From assembly GCA_020633205.1 (NCBI GenBank), contig JACKEB010000012.1, forward strand, positions 372,001 to 436,000: a DNA stretch of 64,000 nt, written 5' to 3'. The position numbers and the translations under genes are program-made. Positions 49,085 to 56,875 of the stretch are shown one piece after another (the stretch's first letter is position 1; each line of letters begins with the position of its first letter). The stretch comes from Polyangiaceae bacterium (GTDB lineage: Bacteria > Myxococcota_A > Polyangia > Polyangiales > Polyangiaceae). Under the pieces are notes generated by a model. It worked only from the letters and a program-made list of their open reading frames with translations. It searched no databases and was not told the DNA's origin.

Positions 49085-50638
49085 TCAGTGCTTGCGGCTC
49101 GCGAGTCGCTCGCTCATCAGCCAACTGAAAGCACAGATGCTGTGCTGGGGATTGACGCCCATGTTGGTCGGGAAGGCCGACGAGTCGAAGACGTAGAGCC
49201 CAGGCGCGTCGTGTACCTGAGCATTTAGATCCACCACGCTGGAGTATTTCGAAAGGCCCATCTTGGCAGTGCCGAACAAGTGCGCGGCGATGCAATGAAA
49301 GAGCCGCGGGTCATTGGGCAAGCTGAAGAGCTTCTCTGCTGCGTCCGCCGAGTCGATGCGATCTGGCAGACCATGAATGCCGGGCAAGACTTCCGTGGCA
49401 CCCGCCGCGAACATCATGCGGATCAGGCGCTGGACACCGACTTTCAGGATCTCGATGTCGCTATCGAGCATGTCGTACTGGATCTTCGTCCCGCCGAAGA
49501 AGTTGCGGTGCACGCTCCCCAGGGCCTGGGCGCGCACCTGCACGCCCCAAATGGCGAGGTGATTGAAGCTCTCTAGCTCACGCATCAGCTCTGGTCCCAC
49601 ACCCGGGAGGCGAGCAGCGGCGAACTCGAGGGGCATGGCGACGCTCTCGAACTTCATGCGCTCATGCCAGAAATGCGTGGTCTCGAAGCCTTGAGTTGCG
49701 CCAAAGCTGAGCTTCACCGGATTCGGGAAGACGCCAACGACGCCGGTGCCCGGGTGGCACTGCAAGCGCTCGCCGACCAATTGACTGGCGCGCCCGAAGC
49801 CGTTTGCTTGCAGGAGTTGCGGAGTTTGGATGGCGCTCGCACAGAGCACGACAGCGCGCCGAGCATGAAAGCTAAAACGCGGCCCTTTTTCCTTGGTCAC
49901 GGGGTCCAAAAATCGGCCCCTCACCCCCGAAACCCGCCCTGACTTACTCAAGATTGTTTCCGCGCGACACTGAGCATACAGGCGCGCGCCTCGCTCGAGC
50001 GCGCGGGGAACATACGAGACATCCATGCTCTGCTTGCGAGCGGTCGGGCAACCTTGATTGCAGTGAGCAGAGCCTTGGCAGTCCTTCACGTTGCGACGGA
50101 TGCGATTGCCTCGTGCGCCGATCCCCTCGACGCCGAGCTGCATCAGCTGATTGTTGACCCCGAACACATCGTCAGGGGCCGTGCCGACGCTGAGCTCACG
50201 GTCCAGCTGATCGAAGACATCCGTCAGCTGCCGGTAGCTGAAGCTCTTGTCCAGGGCGTGCTCCGCGGCCCACAGGTCATAGATCGGCTCTGGTAGGCGA
50301 TGAATGATTGCGCCGTTGACCACAGTGGTGCCACCCACGGCGCGACCCTGGAGCACCGGCGTGAACGCGCGCCCTTCGGCGACTTGAAAGCCCATATCGC
50401 GCCACAGGTGCTTGAACGAGCTGTACGCATCGGAGCGAAGCTTATCCGTGGGGATATGTGCGCCTTCTTCGATCAAGATCACGTCGAGCCCAGCGTCCGT
50501 CAGCACGCGCGCTGCCGTGGCACCCGCGGCGCCGCTACCCACGATCACGACGTCGGCGCTGTCCTCAACGGAGGTTTGGCTCCGTACGTCCTTCAGGGAG
50601 GCAATCCCGCGCTTTGCGAGCTTCTCTGGGCCGCTCAC
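49085..50638 (-). CDS. GMC-family FAD-dependent oxidoreductase
   Basis: 517 residues. FAD-binding GSGAAG at 34-39 (VVIVGSGAAGATAARVL) with IEEGAHI as second-strand acidic end. Also GGTTVVNGAIIHRLPE and a Cys cluster (CQGSAHCNQGCP), and the C-terminal GLYVFDSSAFPTN and NPQHSICAFSWLMSERLA. Substrates of the family are alcohols, sugars or sterols; the Cys-rich insertion resembles gluconate/alcohol dehydrogenase large subunits. Overlaps the upstream gene by ATGA. Confidence 0.88.
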   Translation of the reverse strand: MSGPEKLAKRGIASLKDVRSQTSVEDSADVVIVGSGAAGATAARVLTDAGLDVILIEEGAHIPTDKLRSDAYSSFKHLWRDMGFQVAEGRAFTPVLQGRAVGGTTVVNGAIIHRLPEPIYDLWAAEHALDKSFSYRQLTDVFDQLDRELSVGTAPDDVFGVNNQLMQLGVEGIGARGNRIRRNVKDCQGSAHCNQGCPTARKQSMDVSYVPRALERGARLYAQCRAETILSKSGRVSGVRGRFLDPVTKEKGPRFSFHARRAVVLCASAIQTPQLLQANGFGRASQLVGERLQCHPGTGVVGVFPNPVKLSFGATQGFETTHFWHERMKFESVAMPLEFAAARLPGVGPELMRELESFNHLAIWGVQVRAQALGSVHRNFFGGTKIQYDMLDSDIEILKVGVQRLIRMMFAAGATEVLPGIHGLPDRIDSADAAEKLFSLPNDPRLFHCIAAHLFGTAKMGLSKYSSVVDLNAQVHDAPGLYVFDSSAFPTNMGVNPQHSICAFSWLMSERLASRKH

Positions 50639-51135
50639 GATTTCGCTCCCGGGCGCGCCCAGTCGGGGTCGGTGGAATCCCTGGGTTCGATATCCAGCCG
50701 AGCTTGGATGCGGGGCAGCCCACCGTAGCCAAGGCAGCCGATGGTCTTGAACAAGAGCGGCATCTCACGGATCAGGTAGACGTCGCTCGAGCGCATCACG
50801 TCGAGTACGCGATACTGCTCCTCGGCACTCAGGGAGTGAAAGCTCTTGAAGCGCCCGAGCACGACGAGCGGCGCCCACGTGATCGCCCAGGTGCAGGCGC
50901 GCATTCCAAGGCAGAACTGCGCTGGCGCGTGGCTCAGCAGGTCGTCGATGAAGCCGTCCATCGGCACATCCGCCGCGCCTTCGGGGAGCAGGCGGCTCTG
51001 ACCCGAGGGGATCACGCAGTTGAAGATGGACCGCAGCCAGCGTTTCTCGAACTCGAAAAAGCCCACGCGCGGTGACTTAGCCAAGCACCCAGGCGGGAGC
51101 AACGGCGAAGCTCCCGCGGCCCCGAACGGCGCCAC
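50635..51135 (-). CDS. small partner protein of the GMC oxidoreductase
   Basis: 166 residues with a helical pattern FFEFEKRWLRSIFNCVIPS, MDGFIDDLLSHAPAQFCLGMRAC, SLSAEEQYRVLDVMRSSD, LLFKTIGCLGYGG. Similar small subunits of gluconate 2-dehydrogenase-type enzymes sit directly before their GMC subunit, and the 4-nt overlap supports a complex. The true start may be later, for example GTG at the PRV residue. No Tat signal is evident. Confidence 0.6.
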   Translation of the reverse strand: MAPFGAAGASPLLPPGCLAKSPRVGFFEFEKRWLRSIFNCVIPSGQSRLLPEGAADVPMDGFIDDLLSHAPAQFCLGMRACTWAITWAPLVVLGRFKSFHSLSAEEQYRVLDVMRSSDVYLIREMPLLFKTIGCLGYGGLPRIQARLDIEPRDSTDPDWARPGAKS

Positions 51136-51196
51136 CAGTCAAGGAGCCGCGGTAAGCGCTGCCTGGGTTGAATGGCTTGGATCTGCTGGATTGGTC

Positions 51197-52522
51197 TTAC
51201 TGCGCAGGGCAAGCGCTGCTTGGCGCACCGTAGCCGAAGGTCATGAAGTTGATGGGGTGACCGCCGTTGAAGGCGCTGCTCGGCAGCGTGGTCCAGTTGA
51301 TGCCGTCGGTGGAGCGGTAAAACTCCTGCTTCGAGTACCAGACCTGCCAGCCGCCGCGGACACCCACGAACGTGCCCTCGGGGCTGACGGCGACGGCACC
51401 GATCTGGATATTCTGCGAGAGGTCCGTCGTGTTCCAGCTCGCGCCGTCGCTCGAGGTGTGGGCTTTGCCCTGGCTGAAGGCGATGAAGCGTGAGCCGTCC
51501 CAGAGCACCGTCGAGGTGACGTTGGCGCCCATGGCTTGAGCGATGAAGGTCTTGCCGCCGTCGGTCGAGTGACACACGGTGCTCTCTCCCATCACGACGA
51601 TTGCTCCTGCGCCATACGCTACCCCGCGTACGTTTGCGCCGCACTCGCCGGGGAGTGTATCCGGGTGGAACCAACTTTGACCCGCGTCCGGCGAGAGCAC
51701 GATGTCTTGCTGGCCGCCGTCGCCGCCGACCACCACGAACAGCCCGTTGCCGTGGGCGGCGTAACCGATGGTGCGCGCGTTCCAGACACTCAGCATCGGA
51801 TCCGCGGTGTTCTCCCACTGCACGCCCGTGTCGCTCGAGCGCATCGGGACGTGAGCGCCGGCCATCAGGGTGCCGCTTCCATAAGCGAGCATCGCAAACG
51901 TCTTGCCCGTCAGGGTTGGCGTCCAGGTCACACCGTCTGTGCTGGTCCGGATGCTCCCGGGCTGCCCCCAGCCGAAAGTGGTCACGAACGTTCCCGGCTC
52001 ATCAGCGGTGCTCGGCACGTACACCAGGCCGCGACCGGCGGTGGACTGGTGATCGCACTCGATGTCATTGGCGTCTTGGCTCCAGCAAGTGTGCTGATCG
52101 TCGTCGGAGCGGTCCGCTGTCCAGGTTTGACCATCGTCGCAGCTGATCAGCGTGCGCCCGAGATGTCCCTGAGCCACGAACAAGGGGACGCTGCCGCTCG
52201 GCTGCCCACCGCCGCTGCCTCCAGCACCTGCGCTGCCCGCGCTGCCACCAGCCCCGGTGTTGCCGGTGTTTCCGCTGCCGCCAACGCCGCTGCCTCCGCT
52301 CGTGCTGCCGCTGGCACCTCCGTTTCCGGAGCTTCCGGCGACGCCCGCGGTGCCACCATTTTGAGTGCCACCAGTGGCTCCGTCGCCGCCGGTGCCGCCA
52401 CTGCCTTCGTCGTTGCCGCTGTCTCCACACCCCGCGAGCGCCAGGCCGGCGAGCAGGGCGCACCCAAGGGGAGCGTAGATGGAGAAACCGTAGGGGAAAC
52501 GCTGGCGGGGAGTTTGAGTCAT
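51197..52522 (-). CDS. lipoprotein with beta-propeller-like repeats
   Basis: 441 residues from ATG 52522 with GGAGG 8 nt upstream; the frame upstream to 52696 is not used. Lipobox LALAGC, then a GGTGGDGATGG-type linker of about 70 residues, then BNR-like units with S-x-D-x-x-x-W (ISCDDGQTWTA, TSTDGVTWTP, LSPDAGQSWFH, HSTDGGKTFI, TSSDGASWNT, RSTDGINWTT). Resembles the neighbouring propeller protein at 45242-46696. Likely surface lipoprotein. Confidence 0.72.
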   Translation of the reverse strand: MTQTPRQRFPYGFSIYAPLGCALLAGLALAGCGDSGNDEGSGGTGGDGATGGTQNGGTAGVAGSSGNGGASGSTSGGSGVGGSGNTGNTGAGGSAGSAGAGGSGGGQPSGSVPLFVAQGHLGRTLISCDDGQTWTADRSDDDQHTCWSQDANDIECDHQSTAGRGLVYVPSTADEPGTFVTTFGWGQPGSIRTSTDGVTWTPTLTGKTFAMLAYGSGTLMAGAHVPMRSSDTGVQWENTADPMLSVWNARTIGYAAHGNGLFVVVGGDGGQQDIVLSPDAGQSWFHPDTLPGECGANVRGVAYGAGAIVVMGESTVCHSTDGGKTFIAQAMGANVTSTVLWDGSRFIAFSQGKAHTSSDGASWNTTDLSQNIQIGAVAVSPEGTFVGVRGGWQVWYSKQEFYRSTDGINWTTLPSSAFNGGHPINFMTFGYGAPSSACPAQ

Positions 52523-52910
52523 GGAAAGAACCTCCAAGCCGCGGAGTTTAACCGTGCTGGATATGAGTTGGGCTCGCCTTGACCCTAGCCACCAGACTCG
52601 GCTTTTTCTGCATGAAAAGACCGCCCCCCGGAGGGCATCACTCAACCGACGCGCCATGGACGGGAAAGCAGCTTCGGTCAAACGGTGGGGTCTCATCAGC
52701 TGCTGAAGCGTTCAGCTGTGGCGGGGTGGGGAGCTGTCTGCCTGTGACGCCGTATCAGAGGATCGGTCCGTATGGGGGAGTGAGTCGGGTGGTGACGGCA
52801 GTCAGTGTCAGGGCAGGGAATACACGACGTGCGTTGCCGCGAGGCACCCGCGAGCGGTCGCGTACGTTTGTGCGACAACGTCTCGGCGAGAGCATGTTAG
52901 GGTCGCACTC
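52523..52910. other. divergent intergenic region
   Basis: 388 nt. No gene seen. GTCGC and GCGAC (about 52858-52877) can form a short hairpin. TGTTAGGGT ends near the plus-strand start. Confidence 0.35.
52898..52903 (+). promoter_or_regulatory. -10-like hexamer TAGGGT before ATG 52911
   Basis: Ends 7 nt before ATG 52911, preceded by TGT (extended -10 look). No -35 match. Confidence 0.3.
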
Positions 52911-53576
52911 ATGAGGGATGGAGGGCGAGGAGGCGCCCAGGGCTTCACAGCACCTGGGTCGCTTCGCGAACCTGTTGACGCAAGCTCCGGCGCGCGGATC
53001 CGGGTGCAGCCAGTGGACGTTGGGTTATGCAACGGGTTGCCGCTGCGTGGCGTCTACGGGAACCTCGGCACGCTGTTCGGTTCCCGAGGGCAGCAACAGA
53101 TCTTGGAGCTGCTCCCCGGCGAGCTGGCTGAAGGGCTCGCATACGGGCGCATCATCGCAGGGGGTTGGTACCCCATCTCCTGGCTCTCGGCGTTGCACGA
53201 AGGGGCCCAAGAACTCAGCGGTAGCGGCAGAGAGCTAGCGCGTAAGCTCGGCTACATGGGGTCCAAGTCCTATTTCCGTGGGGTACATAAGGTGTTCATC
53301 TCCTTCATGGACCCTGGCTTTGTGATCGGCAAGACACCGCTGATCTTCCGCAAGTACTACGACACCGGCGAGGCGCTAGTCGTCGAGAGGAACCGCGGCA
53401 ACTGCTTGCTGCGCTTCAGCGGATGCTCCGGCTTCGACGCGAACCTCTGGCAGGGGCTGTTCGGGGCTTGCGAGGCAGTACTGGAGCTCTCCGGCGCCAA
53501 GAACATCCGGCTGCGCGCCGTGTCCGGCGGCGGAGAGCGGGACGTCGCCGCAGAAGTGTCTGCCTACTGGACCTGA
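52911..53576 (+). CDS. DUF2378 (TIGR02265) family protein
   Basis: 221 residues. Matches the family pattern: YGNLGTLFGSRGQQQILELLPGE, GGWYPISWLSALHEGAQE, ELARKLGYMGSKSYFRGVHKVFISFMDPGFVIGK-type core, FRKYYDTGEALV, SGCSGFDANLWQGLFGACEAVLELSGAKNIRL and a late SGGGERDVAAEVSAYW. This family is reported almost only in Myxococcales and is uncharacterised; a distant paralog is at 35454-36104. Alone and divergent from the propeller lipoprotein. Confidence 0.75.
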   Translation: MRDGGRGGAQGFTAPGSLREPVDASSGARIRVQPVDVGLCNGLPLRGVYGNLGTLFGSRGQQQILELLPGELAEGLAYGRIIAGGWYPISWLSALHEGAQELSGSGRELARKLGYMGSKSYFRGVHKVFISFMDPGFVIGKTPLIFRKYYDTGEALVVERNRGNCLLRFSGCSGFDANLWQGLFGACEAVLELSGAKNIRLRAVSGGGERDVAAEVSAYWT

Positions 53577-53594
53577 GGCGCGCCTCTCGTTGGT

Positions 53595-54887
53595 CTAGAG
53601 CTGCGGTTCGCCGGCGATCAGCACCTGGCGGACCGGGCTGTAACCAAAGGTGTAGCCCAGGTAGCGATAGTCTGGCGCGTCGACCAGCTGCACGTCGCAA
53701 CGCTTGCCGACTTCGATGGTGCCCAGGGCGTCGCCGCGACCCACGGCGCACGCCGCGTTGCGGGTCGCCGCGACAATCGCCTCAGCCACGCTCAGCCCTT
53801 GAGTGCGCGCCGCGAGAGCGATCATCAAGGGCATGGATGGCGTGGGGCTCGACCCAGGGTTGAAGTCCGTGGCAAGGGCCACCGGTACTCCGGCGTCGAC
53901 GAGCGCTCGACCCGGCGCGTGGGTCTCGAGCCGCAAGTGAAACGCAACGCCGGGCAAGAGCACGCAAATTGGCGGATTTTCGCCTGCCGCGAGGCTCTTG
54001 ATGTCCTCGGGCGTCGCGACCTCCAGGTGGTCCACGCTGGTGGCGCCGAGCTCCGCGCCGAGCAGCGTGCCACCGCTCGAGGTGAATTGTTCGGTGTGGA
54101 GCTTCAAGCCGAGCCCAAGTGAGCGCGCTAGCTCCAGGATATGACGCGTTTCCGCGAGGCTAAAAGCCTCGTCTTCGCAGAACACGTCGACGAAGTCACA
54201 CAGCCCCTCGGCTGCCGCCTGGCGCAGGGTTTCATCGACGAGAGCGAGGTACACCTCTCGTTGTTCTCGATGTTCTGGCGGCACCACGTGAGCGCCGAGA
54301 TAGGTGCTGGTGATGCCCTGAGGCCCCTCGGCCGCGAGCTCTCGGTGAAGTCGTAACATCTCGAGCTCGCCGTCGTGGTCGAGGCGGTAGCCCGTCTTCG
54401 CCTCGACGTGAACCGTGCCCTGCTCGAGCATCCGCCGCAGCCAGAGGCGGGCGTGGCTCTTCAGCTCCTCGCGCGTTGCCGCGCGGGTATGCGCCATTGT
54501 GCGACGGATCCCGCCGCCTTGCTTCAAGATTTCAAGGTAGCTCGCGCCTCCCATGCGCTGCTCCCACTCTTCGGCGCGGTTGCCGGCGAACAGTAGGTGG
54601 GTGTGGCAGTCGACGAATCCAGGCAAAATCAACGCGCCTTGGGCGTCGACGACTCTTGCCTCAGGAAAGCGCGCCGCGAGCTCCGCGCTCGGGGCAATGG
54701 CCTGAATGATGCCGCCGCTGAGGGCAATTCCCGTGTTTTCGAGTGTGCCGAGCTCCCCTTGTGCGTTGCCTCGGGCTGCCGATATCCCGCCCGGTTCGCC
54801 CACCTCCGCGCGGGCGCGCTCCGCAGCGCTGGCACACGTGATGACTTGTCGTGCCCCGAGGACCAGGCAATCTGGGGCGCCGCTCAC
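53595..54887 (-). CDS. hutI: imidazolonepropionase
   Basis: 430 residues. His95 and His97 in FVDCHTHLLFAGNRAEEWEQR, then GGGIRRTMAHTRAATREEL, EAKTGYRLDHDGELEML, TYLGAHVVPPEH, DVFCEDEAFS, and KLHTEQFTSSGGT for further ligands. A late ATDFNPGSSPTPSMPLM completes the set. All are HutI hallmarks. Hydrolyses imidazolonepropionate in histidine degradation. The start overlaps hutU by ATGA. An insert of about 25 residues lies near residues 25-50. Confidence 0.95.
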   Translation of the reverse strand: MSGAPDCLVLGARQVITCASAAERARAEVGEPGGISAARGNAQGELGTLENTGIALSGGIIQAIAPSAELAARFPEARVVDAQGALILPGFVDCHTHLLFAGNRAEEWEQRMGGASYLEILKQGGGIRRTMAHTRAATREELKSHARLWLRRMLEQGTVHVEAKTGYRLDHDGELEMLRLHRELAAEGPQGITSTYLGAHVVPPEHREQREVYLALVDETLRQAAAEGLCDFVDVFCEDEAFSLAETRHILELARSLGLGLKLHTEQFTSSGGTLLGAELGATSVDHLEVATPEDIKSLAAGENPPICVLLPGVAFHLRLETHAPGRALVDAGVPVALATDFNPGSSPTPSMPLMIALAARTQGLSVAEAIVAATRNAACAVGRGDALGTIEVGKRCDVQLVDAPDYRYLGYTFGYSPVRQVLIAGEPQL

Positions 54888-56644
54888 GGCAGCTTCATGC
54901 CCTTCTGCTTTGCGGTCTCCTGAGCGATCTCGTAGCCGGCCACGGCGTGACGCGCGACGCCGATCCCTGGATCGACGGTGAGCACCCGGTTCAGTCGCTC
55001 GGCGCGTTCCGCCGTTCCGTCGGCGACGATCACCATGCCCGCGTGCAAGGAGTTCCCGATGCCCACTCCGCCGCCGTGATGGAAGCTCACCCAGGAGGCG
55101 CCCGAGGCCGTGTTGAGCGCGAAGTTCAAGAGCGCCCAGTCAGCGATGGTGTCCGAGCCATCCTTCATCGCCTCGGTTTCGCGGTCAGGTGACGCCACGG
55201 AGCCGCAGTCGAGGTGATCGCGCCCAATCACGATCGGCGCCTCCAGCTTCCCGTCGGCGACCAGGCGGTTCATGGCTTCGCCAAACTGCGCGCGCTCCCC
55301 GTAGCCCAGCCAACATATCCGCGTGGGAAGTCCGAGGAAGGGGATGCGTTCGCCTGCCAACTTCACCCAGCGGGCGAGCCCCTCGTTGTCAGGGAACAGG
55401 CGCAAGAGCTCCTGATCGAGCACGTGGATGTCGTTCGGGTTTCCGCTCAGCGCGGCCCAGCGGAAGGGCCCCATGCCCTGACAGAACAGTTCACGGATGT
55501 AGGCGGGGACGAAGCCCGGATACAAGTACTGGCCTGAGGCGTCGCGGACGCTGAGGCCCGCCGCCTCAGCCTGAGCGCGCAGGTTGTTTCCGTAGTCGAA
55601 GGCGATCGCGCCCCGGCGCTGCATCTCGAGGATGGCCTCGACATGTTTGGCGATGCTGGCGAGAGACCGCCGGTGGTACTCCGCGAGGTCCTTGCCGCGG
55701 AGCTCATCGAGCTCGGCCAGGTCGCCTTCAGGGATGTACGCGCCCAGATCATGAGCAGACGTTTGGTCGGTGATGATGTCGGGGATGGCGCCTTGCTTGA
55801 CCATTTCCGGGAGGATCGTCGCGGCGTTGCCAACCAAGCCGATGCTCAAGCCTTTTTTAGCTAGTTTCGCTTCCTCTGCCCAACCGAGAGCCTCCCCGAG
55901 GTCGCTCGTCATGCGGTCGCAATAGCCCTCATCGACCTTGCGCTTCACGCGGTCTCCGCGCACCTCGATGTTGATCACCACGCCTTCGTTCATGGTGACC
56001 GCCATGGGCTGCGCGCCGCTCATGCCACCAAGTCCTGCGGTGACCACCAGCTTGCCCGCCAAGGTCGAGACGCCGTAGTGCTTCTCCGCCAGCGCCAACA
56101 GCGTCTGGTAGGTGCCTTGAAGGATCCCCTGGGTGCCGATGTAGATCCATGAACCGGCGGTCATTTGCCCGTACATGGTCAGCCCTTGACGATCGAGCTG
56201 ATCGAAATGGGACTGGGTGGCCCAGCGCGGGACGATGTTGCTGTTTGCAATCAGCACCCGTGGGGCGTGGACGTGGGTCTTCGCGACGTAGACCGCCGCG
56301 CCAGACTGAACGCACAGTGTTTCGTCGGGTTCCAGCTCCTGCAGGGCCTTTTGGATCTTGTGGTACTCGCGCCAGTTGCGCGCCGCTCGCCCGCTACCGC
56401 CGTAGACGACCAGGCTCTCCCAGTCGATCGCGTTCTGCGGATCGAGGTTGTTCATCAACATGCGGCGCGCCGCCTCGGCGTCCCAGCTCTTCGCCGTGCG
56501 CTTCGACCCGCGTGGCGCACGGATTGGCTCCGAGGGTTTCTGCGACAGGTGCATCGGTCGCCCGTACCGCGCGAGCTCCGGACCGAAGTCGTCGGTACAC
56601 TGATAGCGGGCTCGTTGGGCGGCGATGATCTCTTCGTCGGTCAT
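54884..56644 (-). CDS. hutU: urocanate hydratase
   Basis: 586 residues, near the usual 555. Motifs: MNNLDPQNAIDWESLVVYGGSGRAARNW (in two pieces), MYGQMTAGSWIYIGTQGI, GLGGMSGAQPMA with the NAD-binding site, GYCDR, and CQGMGPFRWAALSG. The C-terminal TASGASWVSFHHGGGVGIG contains the conserved substrate-pocket strand. Converts urocanate to imidazolonepropionate using NAD as electrophile. First gene of hutU-hutI; hutH and a hut regulator are not in the window. Confidence 0.96.
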   Translation of the reverse strand: MTDEEIIAAQRARYQCTDDFGPELARYGRPMHLSQKPSEPIRAPRGSKRTAKSWDAEAARRMLMNNLDPQNAIDWESLVVYGGSGRAARNWREYHKIQKALQELEPDETLCVQSGAAVYVAKTHVHAPRVLIANSNIVPRWATQSHFDQLDRQGLTMYGQMTAGSWIYIGTQGILQGTYQTLLALAEKHYGVSTLAGKLVVTAGLGGMSGAQPMAVTMNEGVVINIEVRGDRVKRKVDEGYCDRMTSDLGEALGWAEEAKLAKKGLSIGLVGNAATILPEMVKQGAIPDIITDQTSAHDLGAYIPEGDLAELDELRGKDLAEYHRRSLASIAKHVEAILEMQRRGAIAFDYGNNLRAQAEAAGLSVRDASGQYLYPGFVPAYIRELFCQGMGPFRWAALSGNPNDIHVLDQELLRLFPDNEGLARWVKLAGERIPFLGLPTRICWLGYGERAQFGEAMNRLVADGKLEAPIVIGRDHLDCGSVASPDRETEAMKDGSDTIADWALLNFALNTASGASWVSFHHGGGVGIGNSLHAGMVIVADGTAERAERLNRVLTVDPGIGVARHAVAGYEIAQETAKQKGMKLP

Positions 56645-56875
56645 TGGGGACGTCCTCGGTGAGGTTGGGGCGCGACCTTAGCCAGAGCACCCCAGCGTTT
56701 TCAAACTCCGCGGCGCTGGTCGTTTTTGGGGGGGAGGTCAGGCGTTCGGGCGGAGCGACGTTCCGTACGTGACTCCGGGAGCATGCCGCGCTGCGGCTAG
56801 CGGAGCAGGACACTCGATTCGCCGGACGCATGTGGAACCAAATTTCCGCGCGTTTCTGCTAGCCTAGGTCGGCGA

